Positions 25,466-34,048 of a stretch of 64,000 nt of DNA are shown here, in pieces. A model generated the notes under the pieces. It made no database searches, was not told the DNA's origin, and was given only the letters and a program-made list of their open reading frames with translations. The stretch covers positions 1-64,000 of the forward strand of contig VGVR01000008.1 of the NCBI GenBank assembly GCA_016873995.1. The letters are read 5' to 3'. The DNA comes from Gemmatimonadota bacterium. Lineage in GTDB: Bacteria > Gemmatimonadota > Gemmatimonadetes > Longimicrobiales > Gaopeijiaceae. Position numbers and translations under genes: made by a program. Positions within the stretch are counted from its first letter, which is position 1, and every line of letters starts with the position of its first letter.

Positions 25466-27031
25466 CTACTCGACGTCGAAGGAGAGGCCCTGCGCAAGCG
25501 GGAGCTCGGTGCTCCAGTTGACCGTGTTGGTCTGCCTGCGCATATAGGCCTTCCAAGAGTCCGAGCCGGATTCGCGTCCGCCGCCCGTCTCCTTCTCGCC
25601 GCCGAACGCGCCACCGATCTCTGCGCCGGAGGTGCCGATGTTCACGTTGGCGATGCCGCAGTCGCTTCCCCGGTGTGACAGGAAGTACTCCGCCTCGCGC
25701 ACGTTGTCCGTGAAGATCGAGGAGGAGAGGCCCTGTGGGACGTCGTTGTGCAGGCGAATCGCTTCCTCGAGCTCGTCGATCGCCTCGAAGGGTGAGCTCG
25801 CCGCGTCGCCGTACTCGATGATGTAGAGGATGGGCGCGAACGTCTCCTTCTGCACGATGGCGAAGTGGTTCTCGGCAGCAGCGATGCACGGGGTCACGTA
25901 GAGCCCACCCGGGTACCCGGGGCCCTCGAGTCGCTCTCCGCCGTAGAGGATGCGACCGCCCTCCTCCTGCACGCGCCGGCGCGCCTCGAGCAGCGCGTCC
26001 ACGGCGTTGCGGTTCACGAGCGGGCCCATGAGCGTGCCGTCCTCCATCGGGTCCCCGATGCGCACGCCTCGGTACGCGTGCACCAGGCGGTCCACGAGAG
26101 CATCGCGCACCGAGCGATGCACGATGATGCGGCGCGTGCTCGTGCAGCGCTGACCTGCGGTGCCCACCGAGCCAAACACGATGGCGGGCACGGCGAGGCC
26201 GAGGTTCGCGTACGGCGTCACCAGGATGGCGTTGTTGCCGCCGAGCTCGAGGATCGTGCGACCGAGTCGGAGGCCGACGACCTCGGCCACGCGCTTGCCG
26301 ACCCCGCACGAACCCGTGGCGGAGACGAGCGGAACGCGCTTGTCGTGCAGGAGCCGGTCGCCGACCGTCGAGCCTCGCCCGATCACGAGCGAGAAGATCG
26401 CGGGGTCAGCGCCGCAGTCGCGGCACACTTCTGCGGCCAGCTTCGTCACCGCGATGGCCGTGAGCGGCGTCGACGAGGCGGGCTTCCAGAGCGTCGCGTC
26501 GCCGCACACGGCGGCGATCGCCGCGTTCCAGCTCCAGACGGCCACGGGGAAGTTGAACGCCGTGACGACGCCGACCACGCCCAGCGGGTGCCACTGCTCC
26601 CGCATGTGGTGGTCGGGTCGCTCGCTCTGCATGGTGAGGCCGTAGAGCTGGCGCGAGAGCCCGTTGGCGAAGTCGCAGACGTCGATCATCTCCTGCACTT
26701 CGCCCTCGCCTTCCGCGCGGATCTTCCCCATCTCCAGCGTGACCAGCGCGCCCAGCGCGCTCTTGTGCTCGCGCAGCTTTTCGCCGAGACGGCGAATCAG
26801 CTCGCCGCGCTTCGGCGCCGGGACTTTCCGCCACTCGAGAAACGCGGTGTGCGCGCGGTCGACGACGCGGTCGTACTCGGCCTCGGTGACCTGCTTGACC
26901 GTGGCGAGCCGCGACCCGTCGATCGGGGAGCGGACCTCGAGCTCCGGACCGGAGCCCAGCCAGTTCCCGTCGAACCCGCCCGTGTTCACATCCTCGAGAG
27001 CGAGTGCGCGGAAGACGTCGGAGCGCTTCAT
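25466..27031 (-). CDS. ALDH7-family aldehyde dehydrogenase (alpha-aminoadipic semialdehyde type)
   Basis: The 521-residue NAD-dependent dehydrogenase has ELGGNNAI, the catalytic cysteine C296 in GQRCTST, and the C-terminal signature RESGSDSWKAYMRRQTNTVN, which is specific for the ALDH7A1/AmaB/Pcd branch that oxidises alpha-aminoadipic or related semialdehydes in lysine catabolism. M1 at 27031 overlaps the dnaE stop by one base (TGATG); the 13 extra upstream codons lie inside dnaE. A lysine-degradation role is inferred from the family. Confidence 0.9.
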   Translation of the reverse strand: MKRSDVFRALALEDVNTGGFDGNWLGSGPELEVRSPIDGSRLATVKQVTEAEYDRVVDRAHTAFLEWRKVPAPKRGELIRRLGEKLREHKSALGALVTLEMGKIRAEGEGEVQEMIDVCDFANGLSRQLYGLTMQSERPDHHMREQWHPLGVVGVVTAFNFPVAVWSWNAAIAAVCGDATLWKPASSTPLTAIAVTKLAAEVCRDCGADPAIFSLVIGRGSTVGDRLLHDKRVPLVSATGSCGVGKRVAEVVGLRLGRTILELGGNNAILVTPYANLGLAVPAIVFGSVGTAGQRCTSTRRIIVHRSVRDALVDRLVHAYRGVRIGDPMEDGTLMGPLVNRNAVDALLEARRRVQEEGGRILYGGERLEGPGYPGGLYVTPCIAAAENHFAIVQKETFAPILYIIEYGDAASSPFEAIDELEEAIRLHNDVPQGLSSSIFTDNVREAEYFLSHRGSDCGIANVNIGTSGAEIGGAFGGEKETGGGRESGSDSWKAYMRRQTNTVNWSTELPLAQGLSFDVE

Positions 27032-30000
27032 CACGACTCCCAAGGGTTGGGGGCGTCGCGGCGACGCCACCGCGGCTCGGGCGGTTCGGAGTCGTCCTGC
27101 TGCACGGTCCTCACCAGCCGGACGTTGCCACGCCCGAACAGTTTCTGCAGCTCACCGAGCGCGGCTTCGTCTGGACTCATGCGCAGCGAGCGCGACTTGA
27201 GCCGCGGTGCGCGCTCGCCGTTGTCGGGGCGGACCTGCATCCAAACCGCGGACGCGCCCGGATGCTGCGCGATCACGCGCTTCGCGGCGGCGAACGCGTC
27301 CTCGACGACGTCCGAGCCCAGCTCGAGCTCGATCTGGACGGCGAGCTCAGGCGCCACGGCATCGAGGGGGCGCGCGCCCTCGAGGAAGATGGGTGGGTTC
27401 TCCTCGTCTCGCTCGCGGCCGCTCACGCGGCCCACGATCTCGACGACCGCATCCTGCCTGAGCACCTCCTTGTACTTCTGCCACGCTTCCCCGAACGCGA
27501 GCACCGTGGCGGTGCCGCGGAAGTCCTCGACGGTGATCTTTCCCCACTCGGTGCTGTCGCGCCGCGAGATCTGCCGCGAGATCGCGGTGACCACGCAAGG
27601 GAGTGCGACCATGCGGCCCGGTCGCTCCACCAGCGTGTCGGATGCGATGGGCTCGTAGGCACGCACCACCTCGCGGTAGCGGTCGAGCGGGTGACCGGAG
27701 ATGAAGAAGCCGAGCGCTTCCTTCTCGCGCGCCAGCCGCTCGGGCTCGGGCCAGATGGGCACGTTCGGGAGGGGAGGGGGGCGCTTCACGATGTCGGACG
27801 TATCGCCGAAGAGCGACGCCTGTCCCGACTCGATGTCGGCCTGTCGAGCCTGCACCTCGTTGTAGGCGGAGTCGAGGCCGGCGAGCAGCTGCGAGCGGTG
27901 CCCGAACGCGTCCAGCGCGCCCGCCGCGATGAGCGCCTCGCACGCGCGTTTGTTCAAAGCGCGGATGTCGATGCGTTCGAGGAAGTCGAAGAGCGACGTG
28001 AAGCGCTGGGTCTTCCTCGCCTCGAGCACCGAGCTCGCGGCGGCGTGACCAACGCCGCGCACGGCGCCGAGTCCGAAGCGGATCTTGCCCGCGTCCGTGA
28101 CGGTGAACTTCCACCCGGACTCGTTCACGTCCGGCGGGAGCACGTCGAGCGGCTCCTCGAGCTTGGTCACGTGCCGCGGCAAGTCACGGCAAGCACCGAT
28201 GTACTTCACGACGCTGTCCGTATTGTCGAGCACGGACGACAGCAGCGCGGCCATGAACTCGGCCGGGTAGTGCGCCTTCAGCCAGGCGGTGTGATACGAG
28301 ACGAGGGAGTAGGCTGCGGCATGGCTGCGATTGAAGCCGTACGGTCCGAACGTCTCGATCTGCGTCGACAGCTCGAGCGCGACGTGCCGGTCGACGCCGC
28401 GCGCGACGGCCTTGTCGACGAACTTGCCCAGGTCCTCGCGGATGAGCTCGGCGTTCTTCTTGCCGACTGCCTTTCGTAGCACGTCGGCTTCCCCAAGCGT
28501 GTAGCCCGCGAGCTCCGCCGCGATGCGCATCACCTGCTCTTGATAGACGATGACGCCGTACGTCGGCTCGAGCGCCTTCTCGAGCGACGGGTGTGGGTAC
28601 GTGACGGCCTTCCTTCCCAGCTTCCGGTCGATGTAGACGTCCGTCATGCCGGAGTCGAGCGGGCCCGGCCGGATGAGCGCGTTGGTGGCAACCAGGTCCT
28701 CGAAGCGGTCGCAGCGCATGGCGCGCAGCTTGTCGTTTGCCAGGTTCGACTCGAACTGGAACACGCCGGGGGTGCCGCCGCGCGCGAGCATCTTGTAGAC
28801 GGACGCGTCGTCGAGGGGGACGTCGTCCATGCTGGCGAATGCTTCGCCGGTGTCCGGGTGGGCGAGCTGCCCGTACCTCGACTTCACCATCTCCACCGCG
28901 TCGTGGATGACGGTGAGGGTCTTGAGGCCCAGGAAGTCCATCTTGAGCATGCCCACCTCGTCGAGGCAGTTCATGTCGTACTGGGTCACGGCCATGGCGT
29001 CGCCGCCCGACCCGGCGCCGTTCTTCCCGGTCTGCACGCTCACGGGCACGTAGTCGTCGAGCGGTCCGGGCGCGATCACGACGCCCGCAGCGTGCACCGA
29101 CGCGTGGCGGGAGAGCCCCTCGAGCGTCATCGAGTAGTCGAAGAGCTGCTTGTGCCGCTCGTCGAGCTTGTAGAGGTCCTTTACCTCCTTGAGCTTGTCG
29201 AGCGCCTCCTGGACCGTGAACGCCTGGCCAGGCTGGTTCGGAATCAGCTTGGCGATGCGGTCCGTCTCCGACGGCTCGAACCCGAGCACGCGGCCCACGT
29301 CGCGGATGACCGCGCGGCTCTTCATGGTTCCGAAGGTGACAATCTGGCCCACGGCTTCCTTGCCGTATTTCTGCCGCACGTAGTCGATCACCTCGCCGCG
29401 CCGCTCGAAGCAGAAGTCGATGTCGATATCCGGCATCGAGATGCGCTCGGGGTTCAGGAAGCGCTCGAAGAGGAGATCGAACTCGATGGGGTCGAGGTTG
29501 GTGATGCCCAGCGAGTAGGCGACGAGCGAGCCCGCAGCGGATCCGCGACCCGGGCCGACCGGAATGTCGCGCTCTCGCGCCCAGCGGATGAAGTCCGCCG
29601 TGATGAGGAAGTACCCCGCGTAGCCTGTCCCGCGGATGACTCCCATCTCGTAGTCGAAGCGCTCCTTCGCATGCGGCGGAAGCGGATCGCCGTATCTCTG
29701 CTTGGCGCCCTCGAGCGCGAGGTGCTCGAGGTACTCGTTCTCGGAGGAGTGCGTCGAGGGCAGCGGGAACGCGGGCAGGTGGTACGTCTTGTCGAAGACG
29801 AGGTCGACCTCGTCCGCGATGCGGAGCGTGTTCTCGACCACGTCCTGCCGCCTGGGGAAGCGCGCCGCCATCTCCTCGGGGCTCTTGAAGTAGAGGCCCT
29901 TGTCGTAGCGCATGCGCCGCGGATCGCCGCGGTCCTTGCCGAGCCCGATGCAGAGCAGGATGTCGTGCGCCTCGTGGTCGGACGGCGTAAGAAAGTGCGC

Positions 30001-30618
30001 ATCGTTCGTCGCCACCACGGGAAGCCCGAGCTCCTCGGCCAGCGCGAAGATCTGCGCGTTCAGCTCGGCCTGCCCGGGCGTCTCGTGCGCCTGCACCTCC
30101 AGGTAGTAACGGCCGTCGAAGAGGTTGGCGTACCACTCGGCCGCGCGCCGCGCGCCGGCGGCGTCGCCCGCCTGGAGGTGGCGCGCGACCTCGCCCGCCA
30201 TGCACGCCGACGTGACGATGAGCCCCTCGTGGTGCTTCGCCAGCACCTCGCGGTCGATGCGCGGGCGGTGGTAGAAGCCCTCCGTGTATCCGATGGAGGA
30301 GAGCTTCACCAGGTTGTGGTAGCCGACCCGGTCGCGCGCGAGCAGCACCAGGTGGTAGTAGGCGCGCTCTCCCTCACCCGAGGTCGAGCGGTCGCGTCGA
30401 TCGCCCGGAGCCACGTAGGCCTCCATGCCCACGATCGGCTTCACGCCCTCGCGCTTGGCCGCCTTGTAGAAGCTCCAGGCGCCGAAGAGGCAGCCGTGGT
30501 CGGTGAGCGCGAGCGCCGGCATCGATAGCTCTTTGGCCTTGCCGACCAGGTCGTCGATGCGGTTGGCCCCGTCGAGGAGCGAGAACTCCGAATGCGTGTG
30601 GAGGTGGACGAAGCTCAC
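27031..30618 (-). CDS. dnaE: DNA polymerase III alpha subunit
   Basis: The 1195-residue protein has the full DnaE layout. An N-terminal PHP domain begins SFVHLHTHSEFSLLDG. The polymerase core carries PGRGSAAGSLVAY and the catalytic aspartates in MPDIDIDFCFE (about residue 396). A C-terminal (HhH)2 region and OB-fold (about residues 990-1085) complete it. It is the replicative polymerase catalytic subunit. The start aligns with the family. It is probably co-transcribed with the downstream ALDH7 gene. The 206 bp upstream show nothing I can name. Confidence 0.97.
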   Translation of the reverse strand: MSFVHLHTHSEFSLLDGANRIDDLVGKAKELSMPALALTDHGCLFGAWSFYKAAKREGVKPIVGMEAYVAPGDRRDRSTSGEGERAYYHLVLLARDRVGYHNLVKLSSIGYTEGFYHRPRIDREVLAKHHEGLIVTSACMAGEVARHLQAGDAAGARRAAEWYANLFDGRYYLEVQAHETPGQAELNAQIFALAEELGLPVVATNDAHFLTPSDHEAHDILLCIGLGKDRGDPRRMRYDKGLYFKSPEEMAARFPRRQDVVENTLRIADEVDLVFDKTYHLPAFPLPSTHSSENEYLEHLALEGAKQRYGDPLPPHAKERFDYEMGVIRGTGYAGYFLITADFIRWARERDIPVGPGRGSAAGSLVAYSLGITNLDPIEFDLLFERFLNPERISMPDIDIDFCFERRGEVIDYVRQKYGKEAVGQIVTFGTMKSRAVIRDVGRVLGFEPSETDRIAKLIPNQPGQAFTVQEALDKLKEVKDLYKLDERHKQLFDYSMTLEGLSRHASVHAAGVVIAPGPLDDYVPVSVQTGKNGAGSGGDAMAVTQYDMNCLDEVGMLKMDFLGLKTLTVIHDAVEMVKSRYGQLAHPDTGEAFASMDDVPLDDASVYKMLARGGTPGVFQFESNLANDKLRAMRCDRFEDLVATNALIRPGPLDSGMTDVYIDRKLGRKAVTYPHPSLEKALEPTYGVIVYQEQVMRIAAELAGYTLGEADVLRKAVGKKNAELIREDLGKFVDKAVARGVDRHVALELSTQIETFGPYGFNRSHAAAYSLVSYHTAWLKAHYPAEFMAALLSSVLDNTDSVVKYIGACRDLPRHVTKLEEPLDVLPPDVNESGWKFTVTDAGKIRFGLGAVRGVGHAAASSVLEARKTQRFTSLFDFLERIDIRALNKRACEALIAAGALDAFGHRSQLLAGLDSAYNEVQARQADIESGQASLFGDTSDIVKRPPPLPNVPIWPEPERLAREKEALGFFISGHPLDRYREVVRAYEPIASDTLVERPGRMVALPCVVTAISRQISRRDSTEWGKITVEDFRGTATVLAFGEAWQKYKEVLRQDAVVEIVGRVSGRERDEENPPIFLEGARPLDAVAPELAVQIELELGSDVVEDAFAAAKRVIAQHPGASAVWMQVRPDNGERAPRLKSRSLRMSPDEAALGELQKLFGRGNVRLVRTVQQDDSEPPEPRWRRRDAPNPWES

Positions 30619-30824
30619 GGGGACGGCGTCGCGCCGGCGGGGCGAAGGGTCGCGGGGACGACATTGTAGCGGGCAGGTCCGACCGGGCCAATCGAGCGTC
30701 GCCTGGACGACGCCTCGTGTGGCGCCGAGCCGAGGTGTTGGGCACGCGCGGACCGGAGATCGCCGTCAGGGGATTCGCTCTGCCATGGACGGCCGCTACC
30801 GCACGAGCGGCAGCGGGCGAGCGC

Positions 30825-31826
30825 TCAACCGCAGCGGAACGTGTCTAGAATCGTCTCGAGTTGGATGATGTACTCGTACTTCTCGAGCCCTGGCGCGTAC
30901 AGCCAGGCGTCGATCAGGTACGCCCGGTCCTGCCCTTCGCACACCGCGGCCCGCGTGATGAAGGGGCCGCCTGCCGGCCAGCCGCGCTCAGGCGGGTTCG
31001 TCCACTGCCCGCGGATCTCGAGTGCGATGTAGTTCGCGAACGCGAGCCGCTCGAAAGTCATGGCGTCCGGGACGACCGCCTGCGGCTCGCTGTAGTACGC
31101 CTCCACGGTCCGCGCGCGCCACGCGAGCACGGAGTCCGGAGACAGCTCGGGCGGGATGGGGCTGATCCAGCTCACCGAGACCTCACGGATGAGCTCGGCA
31201 GGGTCCGGGTTGTCGTTGCGGAAGACGAACGTCGAGTCCGCACGGCTCCAGCGGTACACCACGGGAACGATGACGCCGAACCCGGCTTGGGTCAGCAGTG
31301 TGTCCGCGAGCGCGGTGTCGACGCCCGTCTGGTACATGCGGCTGCGCGCGAAGACCCTGAAGTCCTGGTCGAGCTGCGCGTAGACCATGGGGAGCTGCTC
31401 GACGATCTCTTCGGCCGGATTGGCCCCGAGCACCATCACCGTGAGCATCTGCCCGCGCGACCACACGTCCTGCGACCGATAGAGCCCGGGCTCGCTGACC
31501 GGAGGCTCGACGTCTGCGAGCGCCTCCTGGATCCAGGCGTCACCCAGGCTGCCCACCAGCAGCAGCTGGCGAAACCGGCTCAGCTCGTGCCACCGGTCGC
31601 CGTACGGCTCCTGATACGTGACCGTGAACGTCTTCTCGTCGCGGACGGTGACGATGGTCTGCTCGAGCGCGGCGTAGATCTCATCCGAGAACTCGTCCCA
31701 CTGGTCCGGGGCCATCACGGCGATGACGCTGTTGGCGTCGCCGTACGCGATACCGAGGGAGTCGCAGGCGGCCGCCGCGAGGAGCACGGAGGCGCCGACG
31801 GCGGCGGAGAAGCGGCGAAGGCTCAC
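30825..31826 (-). CDS. DUF4837 lipoprotein
   Basis: The 333-residue protein has a lipoprotein signal peptide (MSLRRFSAAVGASVLLAAAAC, lipidated Cys at residue 21) and a DUF4837-like body (NSVIAVMAPDQWDEFSDEIYAAL, then the RGQWTNPPERGWPAGGPF region). DUF4837 proteins are known mainly from Bacteroidota and relatives and have no assigned function. The ATG overlaps the end of the M3 peptidase gene (ATGA), so the two are coupled. Confidence 0.85.
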   Translation of the reverse strand: MSLRRFSAAVGASVLLAAAACDSLGIAYGDANSVIAVMAPDQWDEFSDEIYAALEQTIVTVRDEKTFTVTYQEPYGDRWHELSRFRQLLLVGSLGDAWIQEALADVEPPVSEPGLYRSQDVWSRGQMLTVMVLGANPAEEIVEQLPMVYAQLDQDFRVFARSRMYQTGVDTALADTLLTQAGFGVIVPVVYRWSRADSTFVFRNDNPDPAELIREVSVSWISPIPPELSPDSVLAWRARTVEAYYSEPQAVVPDAMTFERLAFANYIALEIRGQWTNPPERGWPAGGPFITRAAVCEGQDRAYLIDAWLYAPGLEKYEYIIQLETILDTFRCG

Positions 31827-33946
31827 GTCTCGACGAGCGGCCCCAGATTGCGCTCCAGCAGCGCACTCGGGTCCGGTGCCCGCCCCATGAACTCCAGGAA
31901 GAGCTCGTCAGGGTCCGCGGAGTCGCCACGCGAGAGGATGGTGTCGACGTAGCACCGGCCGGTCGCGCGATTGAAGATGCCCTCGCGCTTGAAGCGGGTG
32001 AACGCGTCGGCGTCCAGGACTTCGGACCACAGGTAGCTGTAGTACGCCGCGGCGTATCCGCCTGCGAACAGGTGGGAGAACGACGTCAACGCGTGGTACT
32101 GGGCGAAGGTCTTGGTAGGCGCGAAGGCCGCGAATCGTCCCTCACCGAACGCCATGACCTCTTCGCCTTGCCTCGCGTCCAGCGTATCGCCGGTCGTCCC
32201 CGCTGCTGCGGCCCGCAGTTTGGCCGCCAGCTCGGTGTGCAGCGCCGAGTCCACCGTACCCAGCGAGAGCTGCCGCATTTGAGCCCAGCCCCCCATGTAA
32301 CGCCGAGCGGCGAACATGCGCTCGAAGATCTCGTCGGGGAGCTTGGCCCCCGTTTCGTGGTGCCCGGAGAACGCGTCGAGGGCTTCGCGCTCCCACGTCC
32401 AGTTCTCCATGATCTGGCTCGGCAGCTCGACCCAGTCCCAGGCCACGTTGATGCCCGCCCGCGAACGAATCTCGACGCGCGAAGTGCAGTGGTGCAGCAG
32501 GTGCCCGAACTCGTGGAACGTGGTCTCGACCTCGCGGTGGGTCAGCAGCGCGGGCCGGTCGCCCTCCGGCGGCGTGAAGTTGCCGCAGATCACCCCGAGA
32601 TGAGGTGCGAAGCGACCGCCTGGGCGTGGGCCTCCGGTGACGAAGTGGTTCATCCACGCGCCTGGTCGCTTCTCGGTACGCGGGAACCAGTCCGAGTAGA
32701 ACCCGCCGACGAGCGTTCCGTCCGATTCGTCGTAAAGCTCGAAGTAACGTACGTCGTCGTGCCACACTTCCTCGATCTTCCGCTCTTCGACGCGGAAGCC
32801 GAAGGTGCGGCGAACGATCTCGAAGAGACCGTCGAGCACGCGCGGCAGAGGGAAGTAGGGGCGCAGGGTCTCGTCGTCGATGTCGTAGCGCTTCCTGCGC
32901 AGGTCCTCCATGACGAACGCGGAGTCCCAGGGCTCCATCGGCGCGAGGCCGAGGGTGGAGGCGTGGCCCTGCAGCTCTGCAACGTCGCGCTGCCAGTACG
33001 GGCGGGTCCGCTCGACCAGGTCAGCCTCGAAGTCGATGGCCCGCTTCCCCGTCCCCGCCATGCGGTCCTCGAGCGTATAGTCCGGGAAGCCACAGTATCC
33101 GAGGACCTCGGCCAGCTCGTCCCTAAGCCGCAGGATGCGCGCGATGAGCGGGCGATTGTCGAACTCGCCGTACCGGCATCGGGTCGAGTACGCCACGAAG
33201 ATCTCGCGACGGAGCTCGCGGTCCTCGCAGTACTTGAGGATCGGCTCCACGGACGGGTAGTCGAGCGTGAGCAGCCAGCCGCTCTTGCCCTTCTCCTTGG
33301 CCTTCTCACGAGCACGCCGCTTGGCGGCGTCAGGCATGCCGTCGAGCCGAGACTCGTCCGTGACGACGAGCTCGTAGGCCGCCGTCGCATCGAGGACGTG
33401 CTCGCTGAACGACTGCTCGAGTTGGGCCAGCTCGATGCGGATCGCCTCGAGTCGCCTCTTGGACGGCGCCGGGAGCTCTGCGCCCGCGCGCTGGAACTCG
33501 CGCACCGTCTTGTCCAGATGCCGGCGCTCGATCCCTGTCAGCTCGAGTGCCTCGGGGGTGGCCGCATACGCTTTCACGCGCGCCCACAGTCCTTCATTGA
33601 GCGGAAGGCGCGACCATAACGCCGTGATCTTGGGGAGCACCGCGTTGTAGGCTTCGCGGAGCTCGGGCGTCTCCGCCACGCTCACCAGGTGCGTGACGGG
33701 CGCGATGCGCTCCGCGAGCCGCTCGACGGTGTCGTCGAGCGCTTGCATGGTGTTCGCCCAGGTGGGCGGGGTGCGATCGCCCGCGACCTGGTCCACGGAG
33801 GCCTGCGCCTCTTCGAGAGCCTGCATGATGCCCGGCTCCACGTGCGCGGCCCGGATCCGGTGGAACGGGATGCGGAGGCCGCCCGTGAGCAGCGGGTTGG
33901 GATCTTTGGTCACGACGGCTGGTGTGGGAGGTCCCAGGGGGAGCAC
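31823..33946 (-). CDS. M3 family oligopeptidase (oligopeptidase A type)
   Basis: The 707-residue zinc metallopeptidase has the HEFGH motif (H478, E479, H482) in TTFHEFGHLLHH and the distal zinc-ligand region near NWTWEREALD. The rest follows the all-alpha thimet/OpdA architecture. It degrades short peptides in the cytoplasm, for example cleaved signal peptides. GTG 33946 is the outermost start; GTG 33913 (VTKDPNPLLTG) aligns better with E. coli MTNPLLT and may be the true one. No signal peptide is seen. Confidence 0.92.
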   Translation of the reverse strand: MLPLGPPTPAVVTKDPNPLLTGGLRIPFHRIRAAHVEPGIMQALEEAQASVDQVAGDRTPPTWANTMQALDDTVERLAERIAPVTHLVSVAETPELREAYNAVLPKITALWSRLPLNEGLWARVKAYAATPEALELTGIERRHLDKTVREFQRAGAELPAPSKRRLEAIRIELAQLEQSFSEHVLDATAAYELVVTDESRLDGMPDAAKRRAREKAKEKGKSGWLLTLDYPSVEPILKYCEDRELRREIFVAYSTRCRYGEFDNRPLIARILRLRDELAEVLGYCGFPDYTLEDRMAGTGKRAIDFEADLVERTRPYWQRDVAELQGHASTLGLAPMEPWDSAFVMEDLRRKRYDIDDETLRPYFPLPRVLDGLFEIVRRTFGFRVEERKIEEVWHDDVRYFELYDESDGTLVGGFYSDWFPRTEKRPGAWMNHFVTGGPRPGGRFAPHLGVICGNFTPPEGDRPALLTHREVETTFHEFGHLLHHCTSRVEIRSRAGINVAWDWVELPSQIMENWTWEREALDAFSGHHETGAKLPDEIFERMFAARRYMGGWAQMRQLSLGTVDSALHTELAAKLRAAAAGTTGDTLDARQGEEVMAFGEGRFAAFAPTKTFAQYHALTSFSHLFAGGYAAAYYSYLWSEVLDADAFTRFKREGIFNRATGRCYVDTILSRGDSADPDELFLEFMGRAPDPSALLERNLGPLVET

Positions 33947-34048
33947 AAGATGAGGCGGAGGCCGCGGCCCGCCTAGGGCGGGGCGGGGGGCGGGCCTGGT
34001 TCGTCGCGAGGTTCCGCACGCTGGCTGTCGGCGCGCGCCCAGGGCATC

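Noticed and set aside
28540-30528. 662-codon plus-strand open frame opposite dnaE, and a 673-codon minus-strand frame inside it
   Set aside because: Both are GC-rich shadow frames of dnaE, with Arg/Val/Glu-biased composition and no domain.
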